DNA of 20,566 nucleotides from a virus. The notes below the pieces were generated by a model. It saw nothing but the letters and a program-made list of their open reading frames with translations. It searched no databases and was not told where the DNA came from. The position numbers and the translations under genes are program-made. Location of the stretch: positions 1 through 20,566 of the IMG/VR virus record IMGVR_UViG_3300009011_000063; one strand, 5' to 3'. Positions 1 through 5,710 of the stretch are shown piece after piece; position 1 is the stretch's first letter; each line of letters starts with the position of its first letter.

Positions 1-1
1 A

Positions 2-178
2 CGCTCACTTGCCCTGGCCTGTTTAAGTCCAGTACATGATCAAGGGATCAATCTACCCCCTATGATGGTGCGGTCAGATATCATGCATAAGTACCCGCCA
101 GCTATTTGTACTGCTTCAGTACTTACCGATATATCAGAATTAAAAGTACTGATACCTATCAATATGAAACACTGGTAA
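2..178 (+). CDS. 3' end of an unrecognised gene (partial, truncated by window start)
   Basis: A reading frame is open from the first bases and ends at a TAA at 176-178, giving 58 codons without a start. The C-terminal residues include LPPMMVRSDIMHKYPPAI and end in NMKHW. Two AGTACT motifs lie inside it, as in the rest of the phage-type DNA here, which supports it being coding sequence of the same genome. I do not recognise the family. It is a short fragment, so chance openness cannot be fully excluded, but codon choice (GTA, CTT, GAT, TCA) resembles the neighbouring genes. Confidence 0.5.
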   Translation, partial: RSLALACLSPVHDQGINLPPMMVRSDIMHKYPPAICTASVLTDISELKVLIPINMKHW

Positions 179-349
179 TTTATGAAGTGTCATGCAGTAC
201 TAATATGGGGATTAGTTGTATTTGATACCGATATATATAATTGGAATCTTCAGTAATTTTATTTTAGTGCTGTAACTCATTGATTTTAGTAGCAGTGTGT
301 TTTTTTCTTCTAGGGTTGAAAATAATCTTTATTTGCCGTTATTTTTTCC

Positions 350-378
350 TTGCAATATATTTTATCAACAATTAGATT
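350..378 (+). promoter_or_regulatory. Candidate sigma70 promoter for the coiled-coil gene
   Basis: In the gene-free stretch 179-423 the best promoter-like pair is TTGCAA (350-355) and TAGATT (373-378) with 17 bases between, about 45 bases before the ATG at 424. The rest of 179-423 is A+T rich, with one AGTACT near 196 and a second copy (226-236) of TACCGATATAT, the first copy being at 124-134. No open reading frame or RNA gene was seen there. Confidence 0.35.
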
Positions 379-423
379 GCATTCCACACAACGAATCAAC
401 CTAACTTAATAGCGAGAGAAATC

Positions 424-984
424 ATGACTACTAACTTCAGCAAAATGACACGTGAACAACTTGATGCCATGCAATTACAATTGTCAGAGGCAAAGAAACA
501 ACTAGATCAGATCGATGAGATGAAGAATGAAGTACAAGCATTAGCCGATAAGTATGGAAAGTCACTAAATGAATTACTCTCTATCGTAGGGGGAAGCACT
601 AAGACTTCAGCTAAGAAAAGTAGTAACAAAGAGTACTCTATAGTGCTTGATGGTAATGAGTATAAAGATACTGAGAAACTGACTAACAAAACGTTAAGTA
701 CTGATACATACAAGGAAGTTGTAGAGCAAGTTAAACAAAATGAAGAGTACAGTAAGTTTCCAGTTGAACAGATTGCACGTGAAGTATTCTTACAAACCTA
801 CAGTAAAGATTATTCAGATTCACATCCTTTGAATGCTCAGTTTAACGGTATCAAGTTTCATTTGAATGAACGCATGAATAATACCATCACATTACGTGTA
901 TACGAACAGTACTGCATGGTGGCTGGTGTTGAGCAGACCAAACAAGCCTTCAAAAAATATGTTACTGAAGCCTTTGATGCATGA
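424..984 (+). CDS. Coiled-coil protein with an H-NS-like N-terminus, function unknown
   Basis: 186 aa, hydrophilic, no membrane segment. Residues about 5-52 form a strongly charged heptad-like helix (REQLDAMQLQLSEAKKQLDQ, then KNEVQALADKYGKSLNELL), which looks like the oligomerisation region of H-NS-family proteins. A Ser/Thr/Lys-rich linker follows (about 57-70). The remaining 115 residues are mixed alpha/beta and do not show the H-NS C-terminal DNA-binding motif, so this is not a normal H-NS. The gene has an upstream promoter-like pair and a weak purine-rich ribosome site (GCGAGAG). It overlaps the next small gene by four bases (ATGA), implying translational coupling. A dominant-negative H-NS partner is one possibility, but this is inference from a coiled coil only. 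Confidence 0.6.
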   Translation: MTTNFSKMTREQLDAMQLQLSEAKKQLDQIDEMKNEVQALADKYGKSLNELLSIVGGSTKTSAKKSSNKEYSIVLDGNEYKDTEKLTNKTLSTDTYKEVVEQVKQNEEYSKFPVEQIAREVFLQTYSKDYSDSHPLNAQFNGIKFHLNERMNNTITLRVYEQYCMVAGVEQTKQAFKKYVTEAFDA

Positions 985-1151
985 AATGCCTTTGTGTAGA
1001 TAGATATGAAGTACTGAAGGCTGATGATGCCGGAAAGGTTCAGTACTTCATTGATGGGCACGAAGTACCGAATCTTGAAGAGATTGAAGCCACTCACGAT
1101 GACCGAAAACGGCTTCTGGTACTTGAAGTGCTTTTAGAGCAGGTAATGTAG
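981..1151 (+). CDS. Small protein, paralogue of the 2818-3015 product
   Basis: 56 aa, starting at the ATG that overlaps the preceding stop (ATGA) and ending at TAG 1149-1151. It is short and acidic, and is supported by the overlap and by similarity to the 65-aa product at 2818-3015. Both have a pattern of aromatic-E-(V/I), a Gly in a turn, then (Q/E)YF/YYIDG, two residues and V, an acidic stretch, an Arg and a closing L-x-VL helix. That shared pattern argues that both are real genes. Family and function are unknown. A long perfect hairpin (1152-1177) begins at the base after the stop codon. Confidence 0.65.
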   Translation: MKCLCVDRYEVLKADDAGKVQYFIDGHEVPNLEEIEATHDDRKRLLVLEVLLEQVM

Positions 1152-1177
1152 AAGTACTCAAGGACGCTTGAGTACTT
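1152..1177. repeat. Perfect 11-bp hairpin with AGTACT in each arm
   Basis: AAGTACTCAAG (1152-1162) and CTTGAGTACTT (1167-1177) are exact inverted repeats around a four-base GACG loop. The hairpin sits between the stop of the 56-aa gene and the stop of the leftward membrane-protein gene, the place of a shared terminator. There is no clean T-run directly after it on either strand, so intrinsic termination is unproven. Each arm carries one copy of the abundant AGTACT palindrome. Confidence 0.6.
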
Positions 1178-1188
1178 TACAAAAAATA

Positions 1189-1929
1189 TTACTTTTTAGT
1201 GTTTTTAATCGAAAAGTAATTTGATAGGTCATCGCTAAAGTTTTCTATGTTTTTATAGTTTTGACTCATTACTGTCATGCCGTCTTTAACTTTATCGATT
1301 TGTTTTTTTAGATTTACAATAAACTCATCATATTCATCTACTTCTAAATCTGATTTTGTAAGTGTACGTTTAATTCCAGTCCAGATCATCATGTTTGATT
1401 TGAAGACGGTCTTGTAAACAGAGATGATGTCTTCATGGTATTGAATTATCTCTGGCTGTAAGGTGCAGTTTAGTTTAGTGAGTTTTTTTATTTTATGTTT
1501 CAATAAAACTGGCGTGATTGATCTATCTCTTATTTTTTCAAGGTTTTTGTTGCACTCATCGATTGTGCAAAAATATGATACATCATCTGATATTAACTCA
1601 AGATTGCTTTCTAAGTAGAGAGCTAAAGAACTAACGCCAGTCCAGTGAGAGTTCAAGTTATAGTAATCATCCAGTATTAGTTCCTTAACTAAAGTATAGG
1701 AGTCTTCACTTTTCTTTTGATTAATCCAGTTTGGAGCTTGCTTAATTGCATATATTGCAATGAATGCGGTTGCAATCGTCCCTAATGTATTGAAGAAGTC
1801 CATTAGGTTCCCAAACTCAAAATGACCTTGGGATTCTTTCAATGCACCATTAATTACGAGCCACAATGAAAGTACTAACAGGATGGATATGGAAATTTTT
1901 AGGAAGGCATTATATATCTTGTTTATCAT
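1189..1929 (-). CDS. Two-TM membrane protein with cytoplasmic helical domain
   Basis: 246 aa from the ATG at 1929; a TTG at 1959 in the same frame would add 10 residues. The ATG is preferred because AAAGGT lies just before it and it starts 10 bases after the stop of the upstream MltR-like gene. Hydrophobic segments at about residues 10-28 and 46-63 form a hairpin. They are followed by about 180 residues of charged, helix-rich sequence that would face the cytoplasm. I do not recognise the family; the architecture is like that of many membrane partners or effectors in accessory gene pairs. The gene has only one AGTACT in 741 bases, unlike the surrounding phage DNA, and is more A+T rich, which suggests recent acquisition together with its upstream partner. 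Confidence 0.7.
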   Translation of the reverse strand: MINKIYNAFLKISISILLVLSLWLVINGALKESQGHFEFGNLMDFFNTLGTIATAFIAIYAIKQAPNWINQKKSEDSYTLVKELILDDYYNLNSHWTGVSSLALYLESNLELISDDVSYFCTIDECNKNLEKIRDRSITPVLLKHKIKKLTKLNCTLQPEIIQYHEDIISVYKTVFKSNMMIWTGIKRTLTKSDLEVDEYDEFIVNLKKQIDKVKDGMTVMSQNYKNIENFSDDLSNYFSIKNTKK

Positions 1930-1939
1930 TTCTTGACCT

Positions 1940-2467
1940 TTAATCTTGTTTTTTACCAATTATTTTATTTCGTGCTGTGCTACCCCAGCTTCTTTTTTGT
2001 AATTTGACTGAGGATACCAGGCGTTTTCTATATAGAAGGTCACACAAAATTATGGCAACAAAAAAAGAAAATTTACTTTTAGCCGTTTGTGGTACTTCAT
2101 CAGGCCCTAGCCAAGGAAGCTTATCCATTAAGGAACTTACTTTTGGACTTTCAAAGGAAACTCCCGCCCAACTATGACCAAACTCATTACGAATTTTTCG
2201 TAATATGCTAATTTCTTCGAATTCGTGATCCATCAACAAGCCAAGAGTATGAGCCATTGAAGCACGTGCAGAAAAGGTTCCTAAAGGCGATGCAAATCCT
2301 TTAAGTAATGATTCCTTACTTTTACCATCAATAAGATATGCATTTAAAATATCATATAACCATTCATCGAGTATTGAAGCTGCAAGTAGAACAGCACCAC
2401 GATCAGATTCTTTGTTAAATTCGTCTAAAAATAAACCAAAATTAATGACTTCAGGTTCTGTGTGCAC
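1940..2467 (-). CDS. MltR-like (mannitol repressor family) protein
   Basis: 175 aa with a GTG start, chosen because AAGGAA lies eight bases upstream and there is no other early start. The sequence follows the MltR family pattern: FNKESDRGAVLLAASILDEW near residues 17-36, an LG-x-FSAR-x-x-MA-x-x-LGL segment in the middle (about 62-77), then LRKIRNEFGHSW near 88-99. In E. coli MltR represses the mannitol operon, but no mannitol gene is present here, and phage-borne members probably have another role. It is the first gene of a leftward pair with the two-TM protein, separated by only 10 bases. There is no AGTACT in the gene. A toxin-antitoxin or defence function is a guess from the gene pair, not from a recognised domain. 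Confidence 0.7.
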   Translation of the reverse strand: MHTEPEVINFGLFLDEFNKESDRGAVLLAASILDEWLYDILNAYLIDGKSKESLLKGFASPLGTFSARASMAHTLGLLMDHEFEEISILRKIRNEFGHSWAGVSFESPKVSSLMDKLPWLGPDEVPQTAKSKFSFFVAIILCDLLYRKRLVSSVKLQKRSWGSTARNKIIGKKQD

Positions 2468-2538
2468 GGTCTTATTCCTTAACCCAAAAGTATTTTAATA
2501 TCACAAAATCATTAAATTTCATAGAGCTATGATAAATA

Positions 2539-2557
2539 CCTCATGATACATATGAGG
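2539..2557. promoter_or_regulatory. Small inverted repeat overlapping the ribosome site of the 87-aa gene
   Basis: CCTCAT (2539-2544) and ATGAGG (2552-2557) are exact inverted repeats with seven bases between. The right arm contains the GAGGA that serves as ribosome-binding site for the ATG at 2565, so the hairpin could mask translation or act as an operator. A TATGAT -10-like box lies at 2528-2533 without a clear -35. Confidence 0.35.
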
Positions 2558-2564
2558 ATTTACC

Positions 2565-2828
2565 ATGTTAAGAATCGAATATAACAATACATCTGATAAG
2601 TACTTCTTTCTGTACGTCACAGATGAAGTACGGATCAGTACTACAGAACCTGATTCCTTCAATCTTGAGTACAGGGATGGTAGAACGGTACAGATCCACA
2701 ACGTATGGTCGTATCACAATCCTACTAAGGATGCATTATTCGCACTGAGTCTACTCACGCAGCATTCAAACGAAGTACTAAGTGCGATTCAGGTACTCAA
2801 AGTTTGCGGAGGAAAAGATGAAGATTGA
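2565..2828 (+). CDS. Hypothetical 87-aa protein
   Basis: 87 aa with a GAGGA ribosome site seven bases before the ATG. The first 50 residues look like an antiparallel beta domain (alternating polar and aromatic residues, then DGRTVQIHNVWSYHN) and the last 35 like a helix. No membrane segment or known motif was seen. Its last 11 bases overlap the start of the next gene, so the two are likely co-translated. AGTACT occurs three times in the gene, as in other phage-type genes of the window. The family is not recognised. Confidence 0.6.
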   Translation: MLRIEYNNTSDKYFFLYVTDEVRISTTEPDSFNLEYRDGRTVQIHNVWSYHNPTKDALFALSLLTQHSNEVLSAIQVLKVCGGKDED

Positions 2829-3015
2829 TACATTAAAAGTAGGGCGTTTCGAGATCAGAAACACTGAAAAAGGGATTGAGTACTATATAGATGGTGAGCA
2901 AGTTCATTATCCCGAACTTGCTTGGGACTCACCAGAGCGTATCACTCTTGATGTACTTAAAGAGAAGTACGACCATGAAAGCCGTGATAGTGGTTTGAAG
3001 TGGGAAGTTAGCTAA
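2818..3015 (+). CDS. Small protein, paralogue of the 981-1151 product
   Basis: 65 aa. The ATG at 2818 is chosen over an earlier in-frame start because a GGAGG lies five bases before it. It overlaps the end of the 87-aa gene by 11 bases. The sequence RFEIRNTEKGIEYYIDGEQV aligns with the 56-aa protein encoded at 981-1151, and both end in an L-x-VL helix. No membrane segment or catalytic motif was seen. Its end overlaps the end of the leftward RipA-like gene by eight bases. Function is unknown; the conserved YxIDG core suggests a small beta-hairpin plus helix fold. Confidence 0.65.
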   Translation: MKIDTLKVGRFEIRNTEKGIEYYIDGEQVHYPELAWDSPERITLDVLKEKYDHESRDSGLKWEVS

Positions 3016-3700
3016 CACTTCTCTTGTCAAATTCTGCTTTATAAGACGAAATGTTTGATTTTTTTACTTTATTCCAAAATAACATAGGTAATGCAATTGA
3101 TATTAAGGAATATATACAGATGAAGATAAAAGCATGACTTAAACTTTCTATTGAGAAAAATGAAAATGACAGTGAGTAAATAAAAACAACCATCCAAAGC
3201 AAACATAATGTCTTTGCTACATATATGTTTATTTTACTAACGGATGGTTTTGGTAAGTCCAGTTTTGCGGTGATTTTGTATAGGTCACCAGATATATAAA
3301 ACTCTAACATATCCAAGTTTTTTTCCCAGTTTTCTTGCCAGAATTTACTGCCTTGGTTAGCTGCCAAGAATGCCAACCCGAAAATAAAACCCATTATGGA
3401 GAGTGCAGGGGTTAACAACTTTATGAATTCATTGCTACTGTTAAAAGAAAATCCTATCAATCCTGATAAGGCTGTCATGAATACCCAAAAGTAATTTGCT
3501 CTTTTCCAATAAAGATCAATCTCAAACTTTCTAATGTCGTGTGCTTTTGAGTACGCTTCTTTTATTTTTAAATACTCAATTGATTCAACCAGTTTTCCAC
3601 AAGAAAACGTTGCTAGTATTTCTCCACCATTAATATCTTTATCAAGTAACTTAGTCAAATAATCGGAATCTTGCTTTCTTACAGAAATATTATCTTCCAT
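3008..3700 (-). CDS. Four-TM membrane protein, RipA-like
   Basis: 230 aa from the ATG at 3700; a GTG at 3715 would add five residues, and neither start has a strong ribosome site. An N-terminal soluble helical part ends in DLYWKRANYFWVF, followed by hydrophobic segments at about 70-87, 94-113, 160-181 and 187-209. The WKR-aromatic entry into the first membrane helix and the two-plus-two TM layout resemble proteins annotated as RipA-family octameric membrane proteins, first described in Francisella; this assignment is from memory of the pattern. SLATT-like two-TM effector proteins are a looser alternative. It contains no AGTACT and is very A+T rich, so it is probably an imported accessory gene. 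It converges on and overlaps the 2818-3015 gene by eight bases. Confidence 0.6.
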   Translation of the reverse strand: MEDNISVRKQDSDYLTKLLDKDINGGEILATFSCGKLVESIEYLKIKEAYSKAHDIRKFEIDLYWKRANYFWVFMTALSGLIGFSFNSSNEFIKLLTPALSIMGFIFGLAFLAANQGSKFWQENWEKNLDMLEFYISGDLYKITAKLDLPKPSVSKINIYVAKTLCLLWMVVFIYSLSFSFFSIESLSHAFIFICIYSLISIALPMLFWNKVKKSNISSYKAEFDKRSVS

Positions 3701-3745
3701 TAAGTTTGGTTCCACTGATTACAGTTTGTTGGTACTATATACCTT

Positions 3746-3801
3746 CTCGCCATGAACCGTAACTATTCGGTTGTTCTGCAAACTCCGTGGTTCATGGCGA
3801 G
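3746..3801. repeat. Perfect 13-bp inverted repeat with a 30-base loop
   Basis: CTCGCCATGAACC (3746-3758) and GGTTCATGGCGAG (3789-3801) are exact inverted repeats. The element fills the gap between the end of the leftward exported-protein gene (3807) and the start of the leftward RipA-like gene. It is more G+C rich than its surroundings. No T-run follows on the minus strand, so it is not a textbook terminator. It could be an RNA hairpin that stabilises the upstream transcript, a small recombination site, or a remnant element. Confidence 0.6.
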
Positions 3802-3806
3802 TCCTA

Positions 3807-4154
3807 TCAGTTACAACCAAATTGATTGCAGTTTCTAGAGAAGCTATTTCCGTTTGAATCCTGTCCTCTGACGTTATAGTTTCCATTGCCGTAACTGGTC
3901 GTTGTAGAGTTCCAAGAATTCCCATCTGCATCATGCCCACGAGTCATCGTCTGATTTCCCATACGGGTACTGTTTTGATTCCAAGAACTACCAGTACTTG
4001 AATTATAGCCTTGAACGTTAGTTGTATTACCGTATCTCTGTACGTGGTAGGTATTGCCGGAATTATCAGTACAAGTCTGATAGGCATCACTACCAAAGCA
4101 CCCAGCCCATGACACTACAGGAATGAAGAGAAAAACCAATGCAATCCGTTTCAT
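3807..4154 (-). CDS. Exported Asn/Ser/Gly-rich small protein
   Basis: 115 aa. Residues 1-18 are a signal peptide (MKRI, hydrophobic core, SWAG). The next residue is Cys, but the WAGC sequence lacks the usual Leu of a lipobox, so cleavage by signal peptidase I is more likely than lipidation. The mature part is about 95 residues, very rich in Asn, Ser, Thr and Gly. It has repeats of the type (D/S)-x-(S/D)GN-(S/T)-W/Y/F and G-N-x-T, and Cys residues near both ends (CFGSDAYQTC and CNQFGC) that could pair. The periplasm or outer surface is the likely location. Function is unknown. The gene follows the 110-aa LexA-box gene in the same direction, after an 80-base gap. Confidence 0.6.
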   Translation of the reverse strand: MKRIALVFLFIPVVSWAGCFGSDAYQTCTDNSGNTYHVQRYGNTTNVQGYNSSTGSSWNQNSTRMGNQTMTRGHDADGNSWNSTTTSYGNGNYNVRGQDSNGNSFSRNCNQFGCN

Positions 4155-4233
4155 TTAGTTTACCAATGTAATTAATTTGAAAGGATATTTTAAAGCTAAT
4201 GTAGGTTTTTTATCACTACTAAAATTGGCAGTA

Positions 4234-4566
4234 CTAAAACGGCAACTCACCTTGCCTATCCATATCGACAAAATCCAAGTCACCACCATGTAATTTTAAC
4301 ATCATCTCGTGATGCGTAAACCAACTACCTATATCAAAAATTGATACTGGTTCATCCAGTACAAACCAATAGGCAGTTTGTGTAACCCTCCCGAACCAGA
4401 ACATACGTTGACCATCAACGGGTTTTGTCTCCACTAGCAGTACTTCGCCTGGTTCAATATACGGTAAATAAGCCTCAGTTTGATGAAGTACCGTTATTCG
4501 TTCATTAGTCCAAAAGTACTGAACACCTGAAGTTTGTGCAGGATTAAACGTGTTCTTGTTACCCAT
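4234..4566 (-). CDS. Hypothetical 110-aa protein under LexA control
   Basis: 110 aa, soluble, rich in aromatic residues (YFWTNERITVLHQTE, then RMFWFGRVTQTAYWFVLDEP), probably a small beta-barrel-like fold. It starts at the ATG at 4566, preceded by GAGGACTAAGG. A LexA-type operator overlaps a perfect TATAAT -10 box about 30 bases upstream, so this gene should be induced by DNA damage. No catalytic motif was recognised. SOS-regulated small phage genes often act in lysis, induction or DNA repair, but nothing in the sequence points to a specific one of these. Confidence 0.6.
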   Translation of the reverse strand: MGNKNTFNPAQTSGVQYFWTNERITVLHQTEAYLPYIEPGEVLLVETKPVDGQRMFWFGRVTQTAYWFVLDEPVSIFDIGSWFTHHEMMLKLHGGDLDFVDMDRQGELPF

Positions 4567-4590
4567 GCCTTAGTCCTCGCAATCTATATA

Positions 4591-4610
4591 TACTGTAATT
4601 ATATACAGTG
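4591..4610. promoter_or_regulatory. LexA (SOS) operator
   Basis: The 20-base site matches the gammaproteobacterial LexA consensus: TACTGT, an A+T-only eight-base centre, then ACAG, i.e. CTGT-N8-ACAG without mismatch in the conserved half-sites. It lies 24 bases before the start of the leftward 110-aa gene and covers that gene's -10 box. The rightward YdiV-like gene begins about 150 bases to the other side and may be affected less directly. Confidence 0.8.
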
Positions 4611-4627
4611 CATTTAATGGTTAACAA
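4598..4627 (-). promoter_or_regulatory. Promoter of the 110-aa gene, embedded in the LexA box
   Basis: On the minus strand TTGTTA (4622-4627) and a perfect TATAAT (4598-4603) are separated by 18 bases. The -10 lies inside the LexA operator, the classic arrangement for SOS repression. Confidence 0.6.
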
Positions 4628-4649
4628 GGTTAAGGCTAAAAAACAAATA

Positions 4650-4663
4650 AAAATGATCATTTT
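4650..4663. promoter_or_regulatory. 14-bp palindrome upstream of the YdiV-like gene
   Basis: AAAATGATCATTTT is a perfect palindrome in the divergent intergenic region 4567-4758, on the side of the rightward gene. It may be a second operator; the binding protein is unknown. Confidence 0.3.
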
Positions 4664-4758
4664 CAATGATTTAAGTTGATAATTGAGTGCTATGTGTACT
4701 TCCATTGATATCGAAATTGATCAATTATCGATCATCTATTCAAATCGGATATCAAAAA

Positions 4759-5313
4759 ATGGAAGCGTTTTGTACGGTGCTACACACAGAAGACGGGAAG
4801 ATTTGCGGCCTACAACTGGAAGGGAAGATTGAGAGTACTGATCAGATCATCACTCTATCGCATTTCATTAAGGGCAAAGCGGCATACATCGAACAGCACG
4901 ATCTCTTACTGGTACTGCCTATAGGGTTTAAAATCGCTTCAGTACTTAGCTTCGAGACAAACCTGAGTAAGTTACTCGATTCATATCCGTTCATACGTCT
5001 GATGATCAACGAGGATTTCCCAAACCTCATAGATGGTCATAAAAACCGGCTTCTTGATGAACTAAGCCAAAGTTATAACTTATGGCTGGGCAATCTTGGT
5101 AGTGGGGCAAAAACTAACTTAGTTGCAGTGATGGAAGGGTGTTTTGACGGCTTGATATTGGATACCGCTTTTACTGCTGGGAACAAGGGTAAAGCAATTT
5201 TCCAGGCAGTACTTAACGAAATGAACAAATACACAAACAACCTGATCGTGCCTGGTATCAATACTGGCAGGTACAGACCTGTACGCCTTTCGCACGTAGA
5301 ACAATTAATGTAG
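4759..5313 (+). CDS. YdiV/RflP-like degenerate EAL-domain protein
   Basis: 184 aa from the ATG at 4759, in a frame open back to a GTG at 4687. It aligns by eye with E. coli YdiV along most of its length: YPFIRLMINEDFPNL matches the YdiV segment FPFLELAINENYPGL, and LWLGNLGSG matches LMLANFGAG. GCFDGLILDTAF and LIVPGINT also have counterparts. The catalytic EAL signature is lost (GLQLEG replaces G-x-E-A-L) and the metal-binding DDFG is GNLG, so no cyclic-di-GMP hydrolysis is expected. YdiV binds FlhD and blocks flagellar gene expression. A phage copy could switch off host motility, but that is inference. The N-terminus is uncertain: frame 4692-4832 looks like the missing N-terminal piece (see findings). 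A lipoprotein gene follows after 11 bases. Confidence 0.7.
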   Translation: MEAFCTVLHTEDGKICGLQLEGKIESTDQIITLSHFIKGKAAYIEQHDLLLVLPIGFKIASVLSFETNLSKLLDSYPFIRLMINEDFPNLIDGHKNRLLDELSQSYNLWLGNLGSGAKTNLVAVMEGCFDGLILDTAFTAGNKGKAIFQAVLNEMNKYTNNLIVPGINTGRYRPVRLSHVEQLM

Positions 5314-5324
5314 GAATTATAATA

Positions 5325-5684
5325 ATGAAAAAACTACTCATAGCAGCAATCATTGCTTTAACCACGGCATGTACCCCGCATCACTCATGGATGGACAAAG
5401 CCTATGTTGGCTATGTTGATAACCAAGCTGTAGTGCTCTTTGATGCTGGTACACGTAATGGTACCAAGTATTACAGACCGCAGTTCCAACCTGATTGCCA
5501 TTACAACAAGGTATACTTTGATGAACAGTCGAGTACTGGCTGTGTAATCAACACGGCTCGTATAGCCGATATACACCCTTACAATGAGCATGTAGAGCGT
5601 GAACCACAACGTGTCAGTACTCAGACCAATCATGAGTTCTTGGAAGGGATGAACAGTACAATTCACATTACAGATGGGTTCTAA
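5325..5684 (+). CDS. Small lipoprotein, function unknown
   Basis: 119 aa with AGGA nine bases before the ATG. MKKLLIAAIIALTTAC is a lipoprotein-type signal with Cys16 as the predicted lipidated residue; the -3 residue is Thr, slightly off the consensus. The mature part starts TPHHSWMDKAYVGYVDNQAV and contains two further Cys residues (PDCHYN and TGCVIN) that could form a disulfide. Its position 11 bases after the YdiV-like gene suggests co-transcription. Phage lipoproteins often exclude superinfecting phages or modify the envelope, but no specific family was recognised. Confidence 0.65.
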   Translation: MKKLLIAAIIALTTACTPHHSWMDKAYVGYVDNQAVVLFDAGTRNGTKYYRPQFQPDCHYNKVYFDEQSSTGCVINTARIADIHPYNEHVEREPQRVSTQTNHEFLEGMNSTIHITDGF

Positions 5685-5685
5685 A

Positions 5686-5710
5686 ATGATGGTGAATTAT
5701 TCACCATCAT
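5686..5710. terminator. Hairpin between convergent operons (likely bidirectional terminator)
   Basis: ATGATGGTGA (5686-5695) and TCACCATCAT (5701-5710) form a perfect stem with a five-base loop. On the minus strand it is followed by TTTTAG, an intrinsic-terminator layout for the leftward three-gene operon. On the plus strand it follows the lipoprotein stop by two bases. It overlaps the last codons of the DUF4326 gene. Confidence 0.55.

Noticed and set aside
124-236. Direct repeat TACCGATATAT (124-134 and 226-236) as an attachment site
   Set aside because: It is short, A+T rich and not associated with an integrase or tRNA. It is probably chance or a weak regulatory site.
858-1097. Leftward 79-aa frame across the 186-aa and 56-aa genes
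   Set aside because: It is antisense to two overlapping rightward genes that have an ATGA coupling and a paralogue elsewhere.
1977-2177. Rightward 66-aa frame inside the MltR-like gene
   Set aside because: It is antisense to a gene with clear family motifs.
3746-3801. Possible tRNA
   Set aside because: The single 13-bp stem with a 30-base loop does not give a cloverleaf, and there are no T-arm or anticodon-arm signatures.
3719-3940. Leftward 73-aa frame overlapping the exported-protein gene
   Set aside because: It lies mostly inside the better-supported 115-aa gene, which has a signal peptide, and across the inverted repeat. There is no ribosome site and its composition is odd.
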